Assembly: GCF_000473045.1 (NCBI RefSeq)
Contig: NZ_AXAY01000017.1
Coordinates: forward strand, 124,001-188,000
DNA: 64,000 nucleotides
Source of the DNA: Bradyrhizobium sp. WSM3983
GTDB taxonomy: Bacteria > Pseudomonadota > Alphaproteobacteria > Rhizobiales > Xanthobacteraceae
Direction of reading: 5' to 3'
In this document: one piece after another, positions 46,111-55,270 of the stretch
Position numbering within the stretch: position 1 is the stretch's first letter
Layout: each line of letters opens with the position of its first letter
Made by a program: the position numbers and the translations under genes
Notes under the pieces: model-generated
What the model was told of the DNA's origin: nothing
The model's database searches: none
What the model saw: only the letters and a program-made list of their open reading frames with translations

Positions 46111-46692
46111 ATGCCGACATCTTCGACAGACCGCATTCTGGTGCTCGGCATCGGCAATATCCTGTGGGCCGATGAGGGGTTCGGCGTACGGGCGGTGGAG
46201 GAATTCCACCGCCGCTACGTCGTATCGGACAATGTCGCCATTCTCGACGGCGGAACGCAGGGCCTCTACCTCGTCAGCTATCTGGAAGAGGCCGATCGTC
46301 TGATCGTGTTCGACGCGATCGACTATGGGCTCGCGCCGGGAGAGCTGAAGCTGGTGCGCGACGAGGAAGTTCCGCGTTTCACGGGCGCGAAGAAGATGAG
46401 CTTGCATCAGACCGGATTTCAGGAAGTCATCAGCGCGGCGGATCTGCTCGGGCGCTGCCCGAAGCATCTCGCGTTGATCGGCTGCCAACCGCGCGATCTC
46501 GAAGCCTGGGGCGGCCCTTTGACCAAGCCGGTGAGCGATCAGATCGGGCCGGCGATCGAGCTGGTCTGCGCAATCCTGGCTGAGTGGGGTGCGACGGCGA
46601 GTCCGCGCAGCGAGCCGCTGCCGGAGTCCGAACGGCTGCTCGCCAACGATATCGACCATCAGCACTACGAGATGAGGATGCGGCCGGTCTGA
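46111..46692 (+). CDS. hupD: Hydrogenase maturation endopeptidase HupD
   Basis: 193 residues. It cleaves the HupL C-terminal tail after nickel insertion. The nickel-binding residues are in GIGNILWADEGFGVRAVE (Glu), VFDAIDYG (Asp) and SLHQTGFQE (His). ATG at 46111 chosen because the family begins just before RILVLGIGN; the frame is open much farther upstream through hupC. 17 bp after hupC. Confidence 0.94.
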   Translation: MPTSSTDRILVLGIGNILWADEGFGVRAVEEFHRRYVVSDNVAILDGGTQGLYLVSYLEEADRLIVFDAIDYGLAPGELKLVRDEEVPRFTGAKKMSLHQTGFQEVISAADLLGRCPKHLALIGCQPRDLEAWGGPLTKPVSDQIGPAIELVCAILAEWGATASPRSEPLPESERLLANDIDHQHYEMRMRPV

Positions 46693-46718
46693 CCGGCGTG
46701 CGCGACCGGAGACGCGGG

Positions 46719-47093
46719 ATGTGCCTTGGCCTGCCGATGACGATTGTTGAGACCGACGGGATTTCGGCGCTATGCGAGTTTCGCGGCGAGCGGCGGCGTG
46801 TCTCGATGCTTTTGCTCTCCAACCCGCCGGTCGGCACCAAGGTGCTCGTCCATATCAACATCGCGATCCGTCTGCTCGATGAGGCAGAGGCGCGACTGAT
46901 CGCTGATGCGATCGAGGGGCTGACCGCGGTGCTCGGTGGCGAGGATTGCGACCGTTTCTTCGCCGATCTCATCGAGCGAGAGCCGCAACTGCCCGAGCAT
47001 CTCCGGCTCGACCAGGCCAGTGGCCGACCTTCCAAATCCGATCCTCGATGTAACCCGCATATCGAGCAGCTCGGATTGGTCCGCGGCGGCTGA
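46719..47093 (+). CDS. hupF: Hydrogenase chaperone HupF (HypC family)
   Basis: 124 residues starting MCLGLPMTIVETDG, the HypC/HupF signature with the functional Cys2. It holds the large-subunit precursor during maturation, probably protecting it at higher oxygen. The usual family core ends near residue 75; the extra C-terminal tail (FFADLIEREPQLPEHLR and beyond) is longer than HypC. 26 bp after hupD and followed by a 190-bp gap. Confidence 0.9.
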   Translation: MCLGLPMTIVETDGISALCEFRGERRRVSMLLLSNPPVGTKVLVHINIAIRLLDEAEARLIADAIEGLTAVLGGEDCDRFFADLIEREPQLPEHLRLDQASGRPSKSDPRCNPHIEQLGLVRGG

Positions 47094-47183
47094 AAGACAA
47101 GCTTCCAGATGACGAGCTTTTCCGTTGGATGCGGAAAGACAGTCATCATTCGAGACCATCCCTCTTCGCGAACGCGAAAACGA

Positions 47184-47197
47184 ATGATCTATATCAA
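47184..47197 (+). promoter_or_regulatory. FixK/FNR-type box between hupF and hupG
   Basis: ATGATCTATATCAA matches the anaerobox TTGAT-N4-ATCAA at nine of ten defined positions, within a 190-bp gap in the otherwise compact hup operon. It may give the hupGHIJK-hyp genes their own low-oxygen promoter. The distance to the hupG ATG (47284) is 87 bp. Confidence 0.55.
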
Positions 47198-47283
47198 TGA
47201 GATCAGTCAGGAAAGGCGATAACTGATCCTGACACGTGCCTTGCTAACCTCTCACGTCAGAGAAATAGGCTGCCAGGGGGCTG

Positions 47284-47685
47284 ATGGAATTCCAGCAGGG
47301 AAAGCATGATCTGACGCGGCGCGGCCTGCCCGAGGTCGATGCCGCGAGTGTCGATCGGTTCCTTGGCGCGGCCAATGAGGCCGGTGCGGTGGCCGTGCTG
47401 TTGTCGACGGGCGATACCGCGCGTTTTATGGAGGCGATCGACGTCGCGGTCGTGTTGCCGGAACTGATTGACGCCTTTCGGGGGCGGCTGCGGGGGGCCG
47501 TGATCGCGGGCCGGGCCGAGAGCGAGCTCGGCCAGCGCTTTGGCGTGCGGGTGCAGCCGACGCTGATCTTTATCGCCAAGGGCGAAACGCTCGGATTGAT
47601 CGCCAAGATCCAGGACTGGTCGGTCTATGTCGACCGCATCGCCAAGCTGATCGACCGTCCGCGCGGCGCGAGCGCGTTGTCGTGA
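47284..47685 (+). CDS. hupG: Hydrogenase accessory protein HupG (HyaE family)
   Basis: 133 residues with a thioredoxin-like fold but no CxxC. It matches HyaE/HupG by SVDRFLGAANEAGAVAVLLSTGD, DVAVVLPELIDAFRGRL, and FGVRVQPTLIFIAKGETLG. It is thought to be a chaperone binding the twin-arginine signal of HupS. ATG at 47284. Confidence 0.88.
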   Translation: MEFQQGKHDLTRRGLPEVDAASVDRFLGAANEAGAVAVLLSTGDTARFMEAIDVAVVLPELIDAFRGRLRGAVIAGRAESELGQRFGVRVQPTLIFIAKGETLGLIAKIQDWSVYVDRIAKLIDRPRGASALS

Positions 47686-47725
47686 CACTCATCATTCCCC
47701 AGCATCGCTCACAGGGTGTCGAACC

Positions 47726-48589
47726 ATGAATGCGGGTTTCTGGACCGCGCCTGGAGGCGCCGAACAGCCGATCAACGTGCTTCCGATCGGCCAGGAATGC
47801 CTGAATGCATCGAGCGGCAGCCTGACGGCCGCGGGCGCGTTGGCGAAGCTTGCCACGCTCGACAGCGCGGAGCTGGCCAAGCGCTGTCCGAATGCAATCG
47901 ATCTGTTGTCGAAAGTGGTAGCGGCCATCGCAAGCCAGAAGACCGACGCGCCGACACGATTGTTCCGGCTCGGCAATCTCGACGATCTCGAGCGCAAGCT
48001 GATTGCGGACGTGCTCGGCGAAGGTGAGGTTGCCGGTTTCGTCGCGCTGCCGGACGGATCACTGGCGCAGATCCAGGAATCAGTGCTGAGCGGAATCTGG
48101 CACGTGCGGCTCGAGACCGACGCCAATCATGAGTACCTCGAGGTCGGCGCAATCCCGGAAATCGTCAAGCGCGCCGCTGCTGATCTTACCACTGCGGATT
48201 TCGAGATCGGGCAGGCGCCGGAAGGCGCAATGAACGCGCTGCCGGTGCTCGCGGAAATCCGCGAGCGCGCGCTGGCCTGGCGGCCAAGCATTCGCTCGCA
48301 AATTATCAATTTCACGCTGCTGCCGATGAGCCCCGTCGACATGAGCTTCCTCCAGGACACCATCAGGAATGGGCCGATCCAGCTCGTTTCGCGCGGCTAC
48401 GGCACTTGCCGGGTGCTCTCGACGGGTATCCGCAACGTCTGGTCGGTGCAGTTCTTCAACGCGATGGATGCCATCATCCTTGACACGCTGGAGGTTGGCG
48501 GTGTGCCGACCGTGGCAATCGCGGCTGACGAGGACTTCGAAGACTCCGCTGAGCGCCTCCAGGAAATCATCGAGGCCTATTTCAAATGA
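47726..48589 (+). CDS. hupH: Hydrogenase expression/formation protein HupH (HyaF family)
   Basis: 287 residues. Phrases such as AEQPINVLPIGQECL near the N-terminus, GSLAQIQESVLSGIWHVRL, and SRGYGTCRVLSTGIRNVWSVQFFN in the C-terminal half match HupH/HyaF. It acts in assembly of HupS iron-sulfur clusters and may form a complex with HupG. ATG 47726, 40 bp after hupG. The stop overlaps the start of hupI. Confidence 0.92.
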   Translation: MNAGFWTAPGGAEQPINVLPIGQECLNASSGSLTAAGALAKLATLDSAELAKRCPNAIDLLSKVVAAIASQKTDAPTRLFRLGNLDDLERKLIADVLGEGEVAGFVALPDGSLAQIQESVLSGIWHVRLETDANHEYLEVGAIPEIVKRAAADLTTADFEIGQAPEGAMNALPVLAEIRERALAWRPSIRSQIINFTLLPMSPVDMSFLQDTIRNGPIQLVSRGYGTCRVLSTGIRNVWSVQFFNAMDAIILDTLEVGGVPTVAIAADEDFEDSAERLQEIIEAYFK

Positions 48590-48795
48590 GCGCATTCGAG
48601 AATTCTGGCGTTCGCCAGGATGTCACCGAAGGCACGCGACTTGAATGCGGCGTCTGCTGGACGGTGTACGATCCCGCCGATGGCGACGATGTCGCGCAGA
48701 TCGCATCCGGCACGCCCTTCGCGCTGCTTCCTGACGATTGGCGCTGCCCGAACTGTGACGCGCCGAAGTCCAAATTCATGGCCATCGCGTCATGA
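48586..48795 (+). CDS. hupI: HupI, rubredoxin-type protein
   Basis: 69 residues. Two Cys pairs, LECGVCWTVYDPADGD and WRCPNCDAPKSKFM, form the iron site of rubredoxin, with the characteristic GTPFALLPDDWRCPNC. It is required for HupS maturation at higher oxygen. It overlaps the hupH stop and the hupJ start (ATGA). Confidence 0.93.
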   Translation: MSAFENSGVRQDVTEGTRLECGVCWTVYDPADGDDVAQIASGTPFALLPDDWRCPNCDAPKSKFMAIAS

Positions 48796-49307
48796 AATCT
48801 CATGCGCACGCGCCTGCCACTGACGCCGACGCGGCAGCTTGGGGGCAGCGGCTGGCTCACGTCTACCGAGACATCGGCGAGCGCGCGATGCGCGACCTGC
48901 CGATCTACCACGACGCCCTCGACGTCGAGGCAGTCGGCTTCCGCGTATTCAACGGCACAATGATCGGTATCATGGTCACGCCATGGTTCATGAACTTGGT
49001 GATGCCGGCCGGCGAAATGGCGCTGGCGGCCTCAGCTTCGACATTGCGCTTTCGCTTTCCGGCCCGCGATGTTGAGTTCACCCTCAGCGACCTCAACCAT
49101 GCGGGCCGCATCGCGAGCTGTTCGCTGTTCTCGCCCATGCTCGGGTTTGCCGACGCGGCCTCCGCGCGGGCAACGGCGGAAGCCGCCATCAACGAACTCA
49201 TGTTGCCGGCGGGCGGCAAGGAGGCGACCCGACGCCGCGAACCCGCTACAAGCGCGATTGATCGGCGTAGCTTCATGCGGGGTGTTCTGACGGAGCAGCA
49301 CGAATGA
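48792..49307 (+). CDS. hupJ: HupJ, [NiFe]-hydrogenase assembly chaperone (HybE family)
   Basis: 171 residues. ALDVEAVGFRVFNGTMIGIM, followed by VTPWFMNLVMP, and the C-terminal SRFHFPARDVEF-like segment (FRFPARDVEFTLSD) match the HupJ/HybE family. It assists export-competent HupS-HupL assembly. ATGA overlaps on both sides show tight coupling with hupI and hupK. Confidence 0.9.
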   Translation: MKSHAHAPATDADAAAWGQRLAHVYRDIGERAMRDLPIYHDALDVEAVGFRVFNGTMIGIMVTPWFMNLVMPAGEMALAASASTLRFRFPARDVEFTLSDLNHAGRIASCSLFSPMLGFADAASARATAEAAINELMLPAGGKEATRRREPATSAIDRRSFMRGVLTEQHE

Positions 49308-50398
49308 ACCCGGGCTTCCGCAGCGAGATCGACATCACGGTGTGGCTCGCCAAGGGTACGATCGCCGACGTCGCAATCCTGCCCCGGAGCCGGTTGCCGT
49401 TGACGCGTCTGTTTGCGGGCAAGCTCGTCTCGTCGCTGCTCCCCGTGCTGCCGCGGCTGTTCTCGCTGTGCTCGGTTGCACATCAGGTGGCGTTTCTGGG
49501 AGCGGTGGAAGCCGCGCGCGGCGAGGACTGTCGTCCAGAGACCATGCATCGCCGCGTCACCGCTGTCGTCGCCGAGCGCCTGACGGAACTGTTCCGTGGT
49601 CTGTTCGTCGGCCAGCTCACCCTGGACGGCGCGAGCGCCACTGCGGTCCGCGCCATGATGCAGGCGACCGCCGTCCTCGGTGGCGTCCTCGGCGAAGGCG
49701 GGCAGGAGTTGGCGCGTTGCGAGGCGGTATCGTACATCAAGGCTGTGCTCGCTGCACTCGGAAGCGCGGGCGAAGGAGAGGCGCCGAGGCCAGGAAGCGC
49801 GCTGGCAGCGCATCTTTCGAGCTTCGATGGGCATGCGCTGCTGCAGCCGGTCGTTGAACACTCGTTTCTTTCCGTCACCGATGATCGCGATGTCGTCATG
49901 CGGCTGCTTGCGGATGGCGCGAGCTTCTCCGATGCCCCCGATCTCCACGGTCGAATTCCCGAGACCGGTGTGTGGGCACGCCGGGTCCGGCGCCAGCCGG
50001 TCCTGCCGCCGCGCGCCGGACCTGCCGACCGGCCGAAGGCGCGGATTGCGGAAGTGGTGCGCCTCTGCTCCTGGCTCGAAACAGGCAATGAGGCGCTCGA
50101 GGACGGCGTCGTCGAGAGCTATCGGCTTGGCGCCGGCCGAGGTGCGGCGGCCGTCGAATGCGCCCGCGGCCGGCTCTATCAGCTCGTCGAGTGCGATAAT
50201 GAAAACCGCATCGTCCGCTTCGAATCGCTGGCTCCGACCGAATGGAACTTCCATGCGCGTGGACCGCTGGTCCGTAGCCTGCAGGGTTCGGCACTTGCGG
50301 CCGGTCGGGAGGGGCAGAATGCCGTCCGCACGCTCGTCGGCTCCTTCGATCCCTGCGTCGGATTTAACCTCAGCTTCCGCGAGGTTGGCCATGCATGA
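49304..50398 (+). CDS. hupK: HupK, hydrogenase scaffold protein
   Basis: 364 residues, a degenerate relative of hydrogenase large subunits. APTEWNFHARGPLVRSL and the C-terminal SFDPCVGFNLSF correspond to HupL motifs, but the nickel-binding CxxC is reduced (DPCVGF). It is thought to act as scaffold or intermediate in delivery of the Fe(CN)2CO group. It overlaps hupJ upstream and hypA downstream. Confidence 0.9.
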   Translation: MNPGFRSEIDITVWLAKGTIADVAILPRSRLPLTRLFAGKLVSSLLPVLPRLFSLCSVAHQVAFLGAVEAARGEDCRPETMHRRVTAVVAERLTELFRGLFVGQLTLDGASATAVRAMMQATAVLGGVLGEGGQELARCEAVSYIKAVLAALGSAGEGEAPRPGSALAAHLSSFDGHALLQPVVEHSFLSVTDDRDVVMRLLADGASFSDAPDLHGRIPETGVWARRVRRQPVLPPRAGPADRPKARIAEVVRLCSWLETGNEALEDGVVESYRLGAGRGAAAVECARGRLYQLVECDNENRIVRFESLAPTEWNFHARGPLVRSLQGSALAAGREGQNAVRTLVGSFDPCVGFNLSFREVGHA

Positions 50399-50732
50399 GA
50401 TGGCGGTTTGTCAAGGCATCGTCGAGATCGTCGAGGAGGAGGCGCGCAGGCGCGCGTTCGCCAAAGTGAAGGCAGTGTGCCTCGAGATCGGCGCGTTCAG
50501 CCATGTTGCGCCGGAGGCGATGAAATTCTGCTTCGAAGCGGTCGCCGCACGTACCATTGCAAAAGGTGCGACCCTGGACATCGTCGAGACGCCCGGGATC
50601 GCCTGGTGCATGGCCTGCTCGACGAGCGTCGAAATCAAGCGGCGCGACGAGCCATGCCCTGCCTGCGGCAGCTATCAATTGCAGGTGACCGGTGGAGAAG
50701 AGATGCGGGTCATGGCATTGGAGGTCGACTGA
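50391..50732 (+). CDS. hypA: HypA, nickel-insertion metallochaperone
   Basis: 113 residues starting MHEMAVCQGIVEIVEEEARR. His2 with the next residues binds nickel. The zinc-binding pairs are WCMACSTSVE and EPCPACGSYQ. ATG at 50391 overlaps the end of hupK; the frame is open far upstream as an artefact. It works with HypB. Confidence 0.95.
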   Translation: MHEMAVCQGIVEIVEEEARRRAFAKVKAVCLEIGAFSHVAPEAMKFCFEAVAARTIAKGATLDIVETPGIAWCMACSTSVEIKRRDEPCPACGSYQLQVTGGEEMRVMALEVD

Positions 50733-51634
50733 TGTGTACAGTATGCGGCTGCGGTGACGGCAAAGCTTCCATTGAGCGTGGGCACGATCACCCCCATGGG
50801 TATGGTCACGCGCATCCTCACGATCACCATCACGATCACGATGAACACCATCATCACGACCATCATCAGCACGACCGAACGCGCGGCGAACCCGGCCTGC
50901 TCGACTGCGGCGCCGGCCCGGCCGGGCAGACGATCGCCGGCATGAGCAGCGGCCGCATCATCCAGGTCGAGCGTCACATCCTCGGCAAGAACGACCGCCT
51001 TGCGGCCGACAACCGCGCGCGGTTCCGCGCGGATGACGTGCTCGCCTTCAACCTGGTTTCGAGCTCTGGCGCCGGAAAGACCACGCTGTTGGCCCGCGCC
51101 GTGTCCGAACTGAAAGACAATTTCCCGATCGGCGTGATCGAGGGGGATCAGCAGACGTCGAACGACGCCGAGCGGATCCGCGCGACAGGCGTACCGGCGA
51201 TCCAGGTCAACACCGGCAAGGGCTGCCACCTCGATGCGGCCATGATCGGCGAGGCCTATGACCGGTTGCCCCGGCTCAACGGCGGCATCCTTTTCATCGA
51301 AAATGTCGGCAATCTCGTCTGTCCGGCAGCGTTTGATCTCGGCGAGGCCTGCAAGATCGTGGTGTTCTCGACCACCGAAGGCGAGGACAAGCCGCTCAAA
51401 TATCCCAACATGTTCGCAGCGTCCTCGTTGATGCTGATCAACAAGATCGATCTCGCGCCCGTGCTCGACTTCGATCTTGCCAGGACGATCGAATATACGC
51501 GGCGGGTCAACCCAAAGATCGAGGTGCTGACCGTATCGGCGCGGACCGGAGAGGGATTTGCGGCATTCTATGCCTGGATCCGGAGGCGCGCCGAGGCGTC
51601 GAGGGCGGCATCCCTGAGCGCCGTATCGGCATGA
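50732..51634 (+). CDS. hypB: HypB, nickel-binding GTPase
   Basis: 300 residues. MCTVCGCGDG carries the high-affinity nickel site. A His-rich tract (~18-50) may store nickel. The G-domain has SSSGAGKTTLLAR (P-loop), IENVGNLVCP and INKIDLAP. It donates nickel to HupL with HypA. ATG at 50732 overlaps hypA by one base. Confidence 0.96.
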   Translation: MCTVCGCGDGKASIERGHDHPHGYGHAHPHDHHHDHDEHHHHDHHQHDRTRGEPGLLDCGAGPAGQTIAGMSSGRIIQVERHILGKNDRLAADNRARFRADDVLAFNLVSSSGAGKTTLLARAVSELKDNFPIGVIEGDQQTSNDAERIRATGVPAIQVNTGKGCHLDAAMIGEAYDRLPRLNGGILFIENVGNLVCPAAFDLGEACKIVVFSTTEGEDKPLKYPNMFAASSLMLINKIDLAPVLDFDLARTIEYTRRVNPKIEVLTVSARTGEGFAAFYAWIRRRAEASRAASLSAVSA

Positions 51635-53895
51635 TGATGAACGGCGGAGCCGCAGCGCGCGATGGTCGAAGGCTGCGCCTGCACGTGCGCGGCGCCGTGC
51701 AGGGCGTTGGCTTCCGCCCCTATGTCTACGGCCTTGCCATGCGCTATCGCCTCGGCGGCTTCGTGGCCAATGACCCGCACGGCGTCGTGATCGAGGTCGA
51801 AGGTGCGTGCGCTGCCGATTTCGTCGCTGCGCTGCCGCTGGAGAAACCGCCGCTCGCACGGATCGACGGGATTTCCGTGCAGCAGATCGGCGCCATTGAA
51901 AGCGACGAGTTCTGTATTCGCACCAGCGAGCAAGGCAGGGTGTCGACGCGGATCGTCGCCGACGCCGCCACCTGTGCCCGGTGCCTGAGCGAGCTGTTCG
52001 ATCCGAACAGCCGCTTCCATCTTTACCCCTTCGTCAACTGCACCCATTGCGGTCCGCGCTATACGATTGTCGAGCGGCTGCCTTATGACCGCCGCACCAC
52101 CGCGATGAAGCATTTCGCGATGTGCGCAGCTTGCGCCGCAGAATATGCCGATCCCGCAAGCCGCCGCTTTCATGCCGAGGCGATCGCCTGTCCATTGTGT
52201 GGTCCGCGCTTGAGCCACGGCATCGAGGAGATCGCTGCTGAGATCGCAGGCGGCAAAATCGTCGCGCTCAAGGGACTCGGTGGATATCAGCTCTTGTGCG
52301 ATGCCCGAGACGATGAGGCGGTGAGGCGTCTGCGGCAGAGGAAGCAGCGGAAGCAGAAGCCGTTTGCGGTCATGGTTGCCGCAGTCGATGCTGTCGCGAA
52401 CATCGCTAGCGCGGATGCAACAGAGCTGGCATTGCTGGAGTCAACGGCGCGCCCGATCGTATTGCTGACCTCGCGTCGGCAACTCGCGCCGACGATCGCG
52501 CCGGACCTGTCGCGGATCGGCGTCATGCTGCCGGTCGCGCCGCTGCATCATCTGGTGTTCCATGTGCTGAACTCGGCACACAAGCGTCTGGACGGCTCTC
52601 CTTGGGTGATCGTGGCGACGAGCGCCAATCCGGGCGGTGAGCCGCCGGTCATCGAGAACGACGAGGCGGAGCGCCGACTTGCCGGCATTGCCGACCTGAT
52701 CGTCACCCATGATCGCGATATCCTCACGCGTGCTGACGATTCCGTGGTGTCGGTCGTTACCGGACGCACGCAATTCATCCGGAGGGCTCGCGGCTATGTT
52801 CCCGAACCGATTCGGTTGGTGCGTGCCGTGCCGCCGGTGCTCGCAGTGGGCGGCGCGCTGAAGTCATCTGTCACCATTACGCGCGGTGATGAAGCCTTTG
52901 TTTCTCAGCACATCGGCGATCTCGATAGCGTGGAGGGCATTCGCTTCTTCGAGAAGACGATCGAGCACCTGATCTCGACGCTGGACGTCGATCCGGCCGT
53001 CGTGGCGCATGATCTTCACCCCAACATGGCCTCCACCCGCTTTGCCCAGGCGAGCGGCCACAGGCTGATTGCGGTTCAGCACCATCATGCCCATGCGGCG
53101 TCCGTTATGGCGGAGCACGGTATCGACGGACCCGTGCTGGCACTGGTGCTTGACGGCTTTGGTCGTGGTAGCGACGGCGGGAGTTGGGGCGGCGAGCTCT
53201 TGCGATGTGAGGGCGCGCGCTTTCGGCGGATCGGACATCTGGTGCCGCTCAGGATGCCGGGCGGCGATCGCGCCGCGCGCGAGCCTTGGCGGATGGCTGC
53301 CGGTGTGCTTCAGGCGCTCGGGCGCGGCGCGGAGATTCCGCGTCGCTTTGCGGCGCAGCCGTTGGCGGCGGGTGTTTTGGCCCTGCTCGACCAGCCCGAC
53401 GTGCCAATCACGACCAGCGCCGGCCGGATGTTCGATGCAGCCGCCGGATTGCTGGGATTCTCCACGCGGCAGAGCTATGAAGGCGAAGCCGCGATGAAGC
53501 TGGAGGCGGGTGTTCGCCGCACACGCGTCGCTGAGGGCGCCTGGACAATCGAACGAGGCGTGTTGTCGCTGTATCCGCTGTTCGAACGTCTTGTGACTGA
53601 CGCCCCCGATCCGACCGTAGGCACAGAGCTGTTTCATGGCACGTTTGGCGCGGCCTGCGTCGACTGGATCGCCTGTGCTGCGCGAGAGACCGGCCTCACC
53701 ACCGTCGTTTTGAGCGGCGGCTGCTTCCTCAACGCGATCCTGAGCGAGGAGGTGCTGCGCGGCTGCGTCGCTGTCGGGCTCAATCCGAGGGTCGCGCGCC
53801 AGGTGCCGCCGAATGACGGCGGCTTGAGCCTCGGCCAAGCCTGGGTTGCCGCTCTCCAAATGCTCGAACAGGAAAGGCTGGAAGGAAGGACCTGA
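51631..53895 (+). CDS. hypF: HypF, carbamoyltransferase for CN ligand synthesis
   Basis: 754 residues. N-terminal acylphosphatase domain (RLRLHVRGAVQGVGFRPYVY), two zinc-finger motifs (CARCLSELFDPNSRFHLYPF to CTHCGP and CAACAAEY to CPLCGP), YrdC/Sua5-like domain (ALKGLGGYQLLCDA), and NodU/Kae1-like domain (HHHAHAASVMAEHG; VVLSGGCFLNAIL). It makes carbamoyl adenylate and transfers it to HypE. Starts at ATG 51631, overlapping hypB by 4 bp. Confidence 0.96.
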   Translation: MMMNGGAAARDGRRLRLHVRGAVQGVGFRPYVYGLAMRYRLGGFVANDPHGVVIEVEGACAADFVAALPLEKPPLARIDGISVQQIGAIESDEFCIRTSEQGRVSTRIVADAATCARCLSELFDPNSRFHLYPFVNCTHCGPRYTIVERLPYDRRTTAMKHFAMCAACAAEYADPASRRFHAEAIACPLCGPRLSHGIEEIAAEIAGGKIVALKGLGGYQLLCDARDDEAVRRLRQRKQRKQKPFAVMVAAVDAVANIASADATELALLESTARPIVLLTSRRQLAPTIAPDLSRIGVMLPVAPLHHLVFHVLNSAHKRLDGSPWVIVATSANPGGEPPVIENDEAERRLAGIADLIVTHDRDILTRADDSVVSVVTGRTQFIRRARGYVPEPIRLVRAVPPVLAVGGALKSSVTITRGDEAFVSQHIGDLDSVEGIRFFEKTIEHLISTLDVDPAVVAHDLHPNMASTRFAQASGHRLIAVQHHHAHAASVMAEHGIDGPVLALVLDGFGRGSDGGSWGGELLRCEGARFRRIGHLVPLRMPGGDRAAREPWRMAAGVLQALGRGAEIPRRFAAQPLAAGVLALLDQPDVPITTSAGRMFDAAAGLLGFSTRQSYEGEAAMKLEAGVRRTRVAEGAWTIERGVLSLYPLFERLVTDAPDPTVGTELFHGTFGAACVDWIACAARETGLTTVVLSGGCFLNAILSEEVLRGCVAVGLNPRVARQVPPNDGGLSLGQAWVAALQMLEQERLEGRT

Positions 53896-54131
53896 TGTGT
53901 CTCGCCATACCTGCGGAGGTTACAAAGCTGCTCCCCGACGAGATGGCCGTCGCCTCGATCGACGGCGTCAGCAAGGAGGTTTCGGTGGCGCTGATCGAAG
54001 ATCTCGCCGTGGGCGACTACGTGATCATCCATGTCGGCTATGCCCTGACCAAGATCAATCCGGACGAGGCGAGGCGGACGCTGGAGCTCATGCGTGAGCT
54101 CAGCACCGAAGGGCAGGGAGCAATGCAGTGA
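53895..54131 (+). CDS. hypC: HypC, hydrogenase maturation chaperone
   Basis: 78 residues beginning MCLAIPAEVTKLLPD. Cys2 binds the Fe(CN)2CO unit and HypD. GDYVIIHVGYALTKINPDEA is the conserved core. Overlaps hypF by one base and hypD by 4 bases. Confidence 0.95.
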   Translation: MCLAIPAEVTKLLPDEMAVASIDGVSKEVSVALIEDLAVGDYVIIHVGYALTKINPDEARRTLELMRELSTEGQGAMQ

Positions 54132-55270
54132 AATACGCCAGCGAATTTCGCGACAAGGCAATCGGGCTGGGGTTGGCGAGGGCGATCCGGTCCGAAGCCG
54201 ATCCGCAGAGGCCCTACCGCTTCATGGAGTTCTGCGGCGGACATACGCACGCGATTTCGCGCCATGGCTTGGAGGACATGTTGCCCAAGAACGTGCGGAT
54301 GATCCACGGTCCCGGCTGTCCCGTCTGCGTGCTGCCGGCGGGACGTATCGACATGGCAATCCGGCTGGCCGAGCGGCCGGAGGTGATCCTTTGCGTCTAT
54401 GGCGATCTGATGCGGGTGCCGGGCTCGCAAGGCGCCTCGCTGTTGAAGGCAAAGGCACGGGGTGCCGCCGTCCGGATGGTCTATTCCACAGTCGATGCGA
54501 TCCGGATCGCGGAGGAGAACCCCGAGCACGAAGTCGTGTTCTTCGCGATCGGCTTCGAGACCACGACGCCGCCGACCGCGGTCATGATCCGGCACGCCGA
54601 GAAGAAGCAGCTCGAAAACTTCAGCGTGTTCTGCAACCACGTGCTGACGCCGCCGGCGATGCAGAAAATTTTGGAGAGTCCCGACATTCGCAGCATCGGC
54701 CGCGTCGAGATCGACGGCTTCGTGGGACCCGCGCATGTCAGCATCATCATTGGCACCGAGCCCTACGAGGTCTTTGCCAAGGAATTCGGCAAGTCGGTGG
54801 TGATCTCGGGCTTCGAGCCGCTCGACATGATGCAGGCGATTCTGATGCTGGTGCGTCAGGTGAACGAGCACCGGAACGACGTGGAGAATCAATATAGCCG
54901 TGCCGTAACGCGCGATGGGAATCCGCGCGCCAGGGAGGAGGTCTCGGACATTTTCGAGCTGCGCGACGCGTTCGAATGGCGAGGCCTCGGGTTCGTGCCC
55001 CATAGCGGATTGAAGCTGAAGCAAACCTACGCCAGATTTGACGCGGAGGTCTGTTTCGCCATGAGCGAGCTGCGCGTCGCCGACAATCCGGCCTGCGAAT
55101 GCGGCGCGATCCTGCGCGGTGTGAAGAAACCGGTCGACTGCAAGCTGTTCGGCACGGTATGCACGCCGGAGACCCCGATGGGATCCTGCATGGTCTCCTC
55201 GGAAGGCGCATGTGCCGCGCATTGGACCTATGGCCGATTCCGCGATCGTCAGCAGAAGCGGGCGTCATGA
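54128..55270 (+). CDS. hypD: HypD, Fe-S scaffold for Fe(CN)2CO assembly
   Basis: 380 residues. It starts at GTG 54128. Conserved motifs are FMEFCGGHTHAISRHG, GPGCPVCVLPAG (thiol residues), GFETTTPP and the C-terminal cluster Cys in ACECGAILRG, DCKLFGTVCTPETPMGSCMVSSEGAC. It binds a 4Fe-4S cluster and works with HypC. Confidence 0.96.
   Translation: MKYASEFRDKAIGLGLARAIRSEADPQRPYRFMEFCGGHTHAISRHGLEDMLPKNVRMIHGPGCPVCVLPAGRIDMAIRLAERPEVILCVYGDLMRVPGSQGASLLKAKARGAAVRMVYSTVDAIRIAEENPEHEVVFFAIGFETTTPPTAVMIRHAEKKQLENFSVFCNHVLTPPAMQKILESPDIRSIGRVEIDGFVGPAHVSIIIGTEPYEVFAKEFGKSVVISGFEPLDMMQAILMLVRQVNEHRNDVENQYSRAVTRDGNPRAREEVSDIFELRDAFEWRGLGFVPHSGLKLKQTYARFDAEVCFAMSELRVADNPACECGAILRGVKKPVDCKLFGTVCTPETPMGSCMVSSEGACAAHWTYGRFRDRQQKRAS

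Noticed and set aside
48905..50392. 495-codon minus-strand open frame
   Set aside because: It is antisense to hupJ and hupK, which have clear family motifs.
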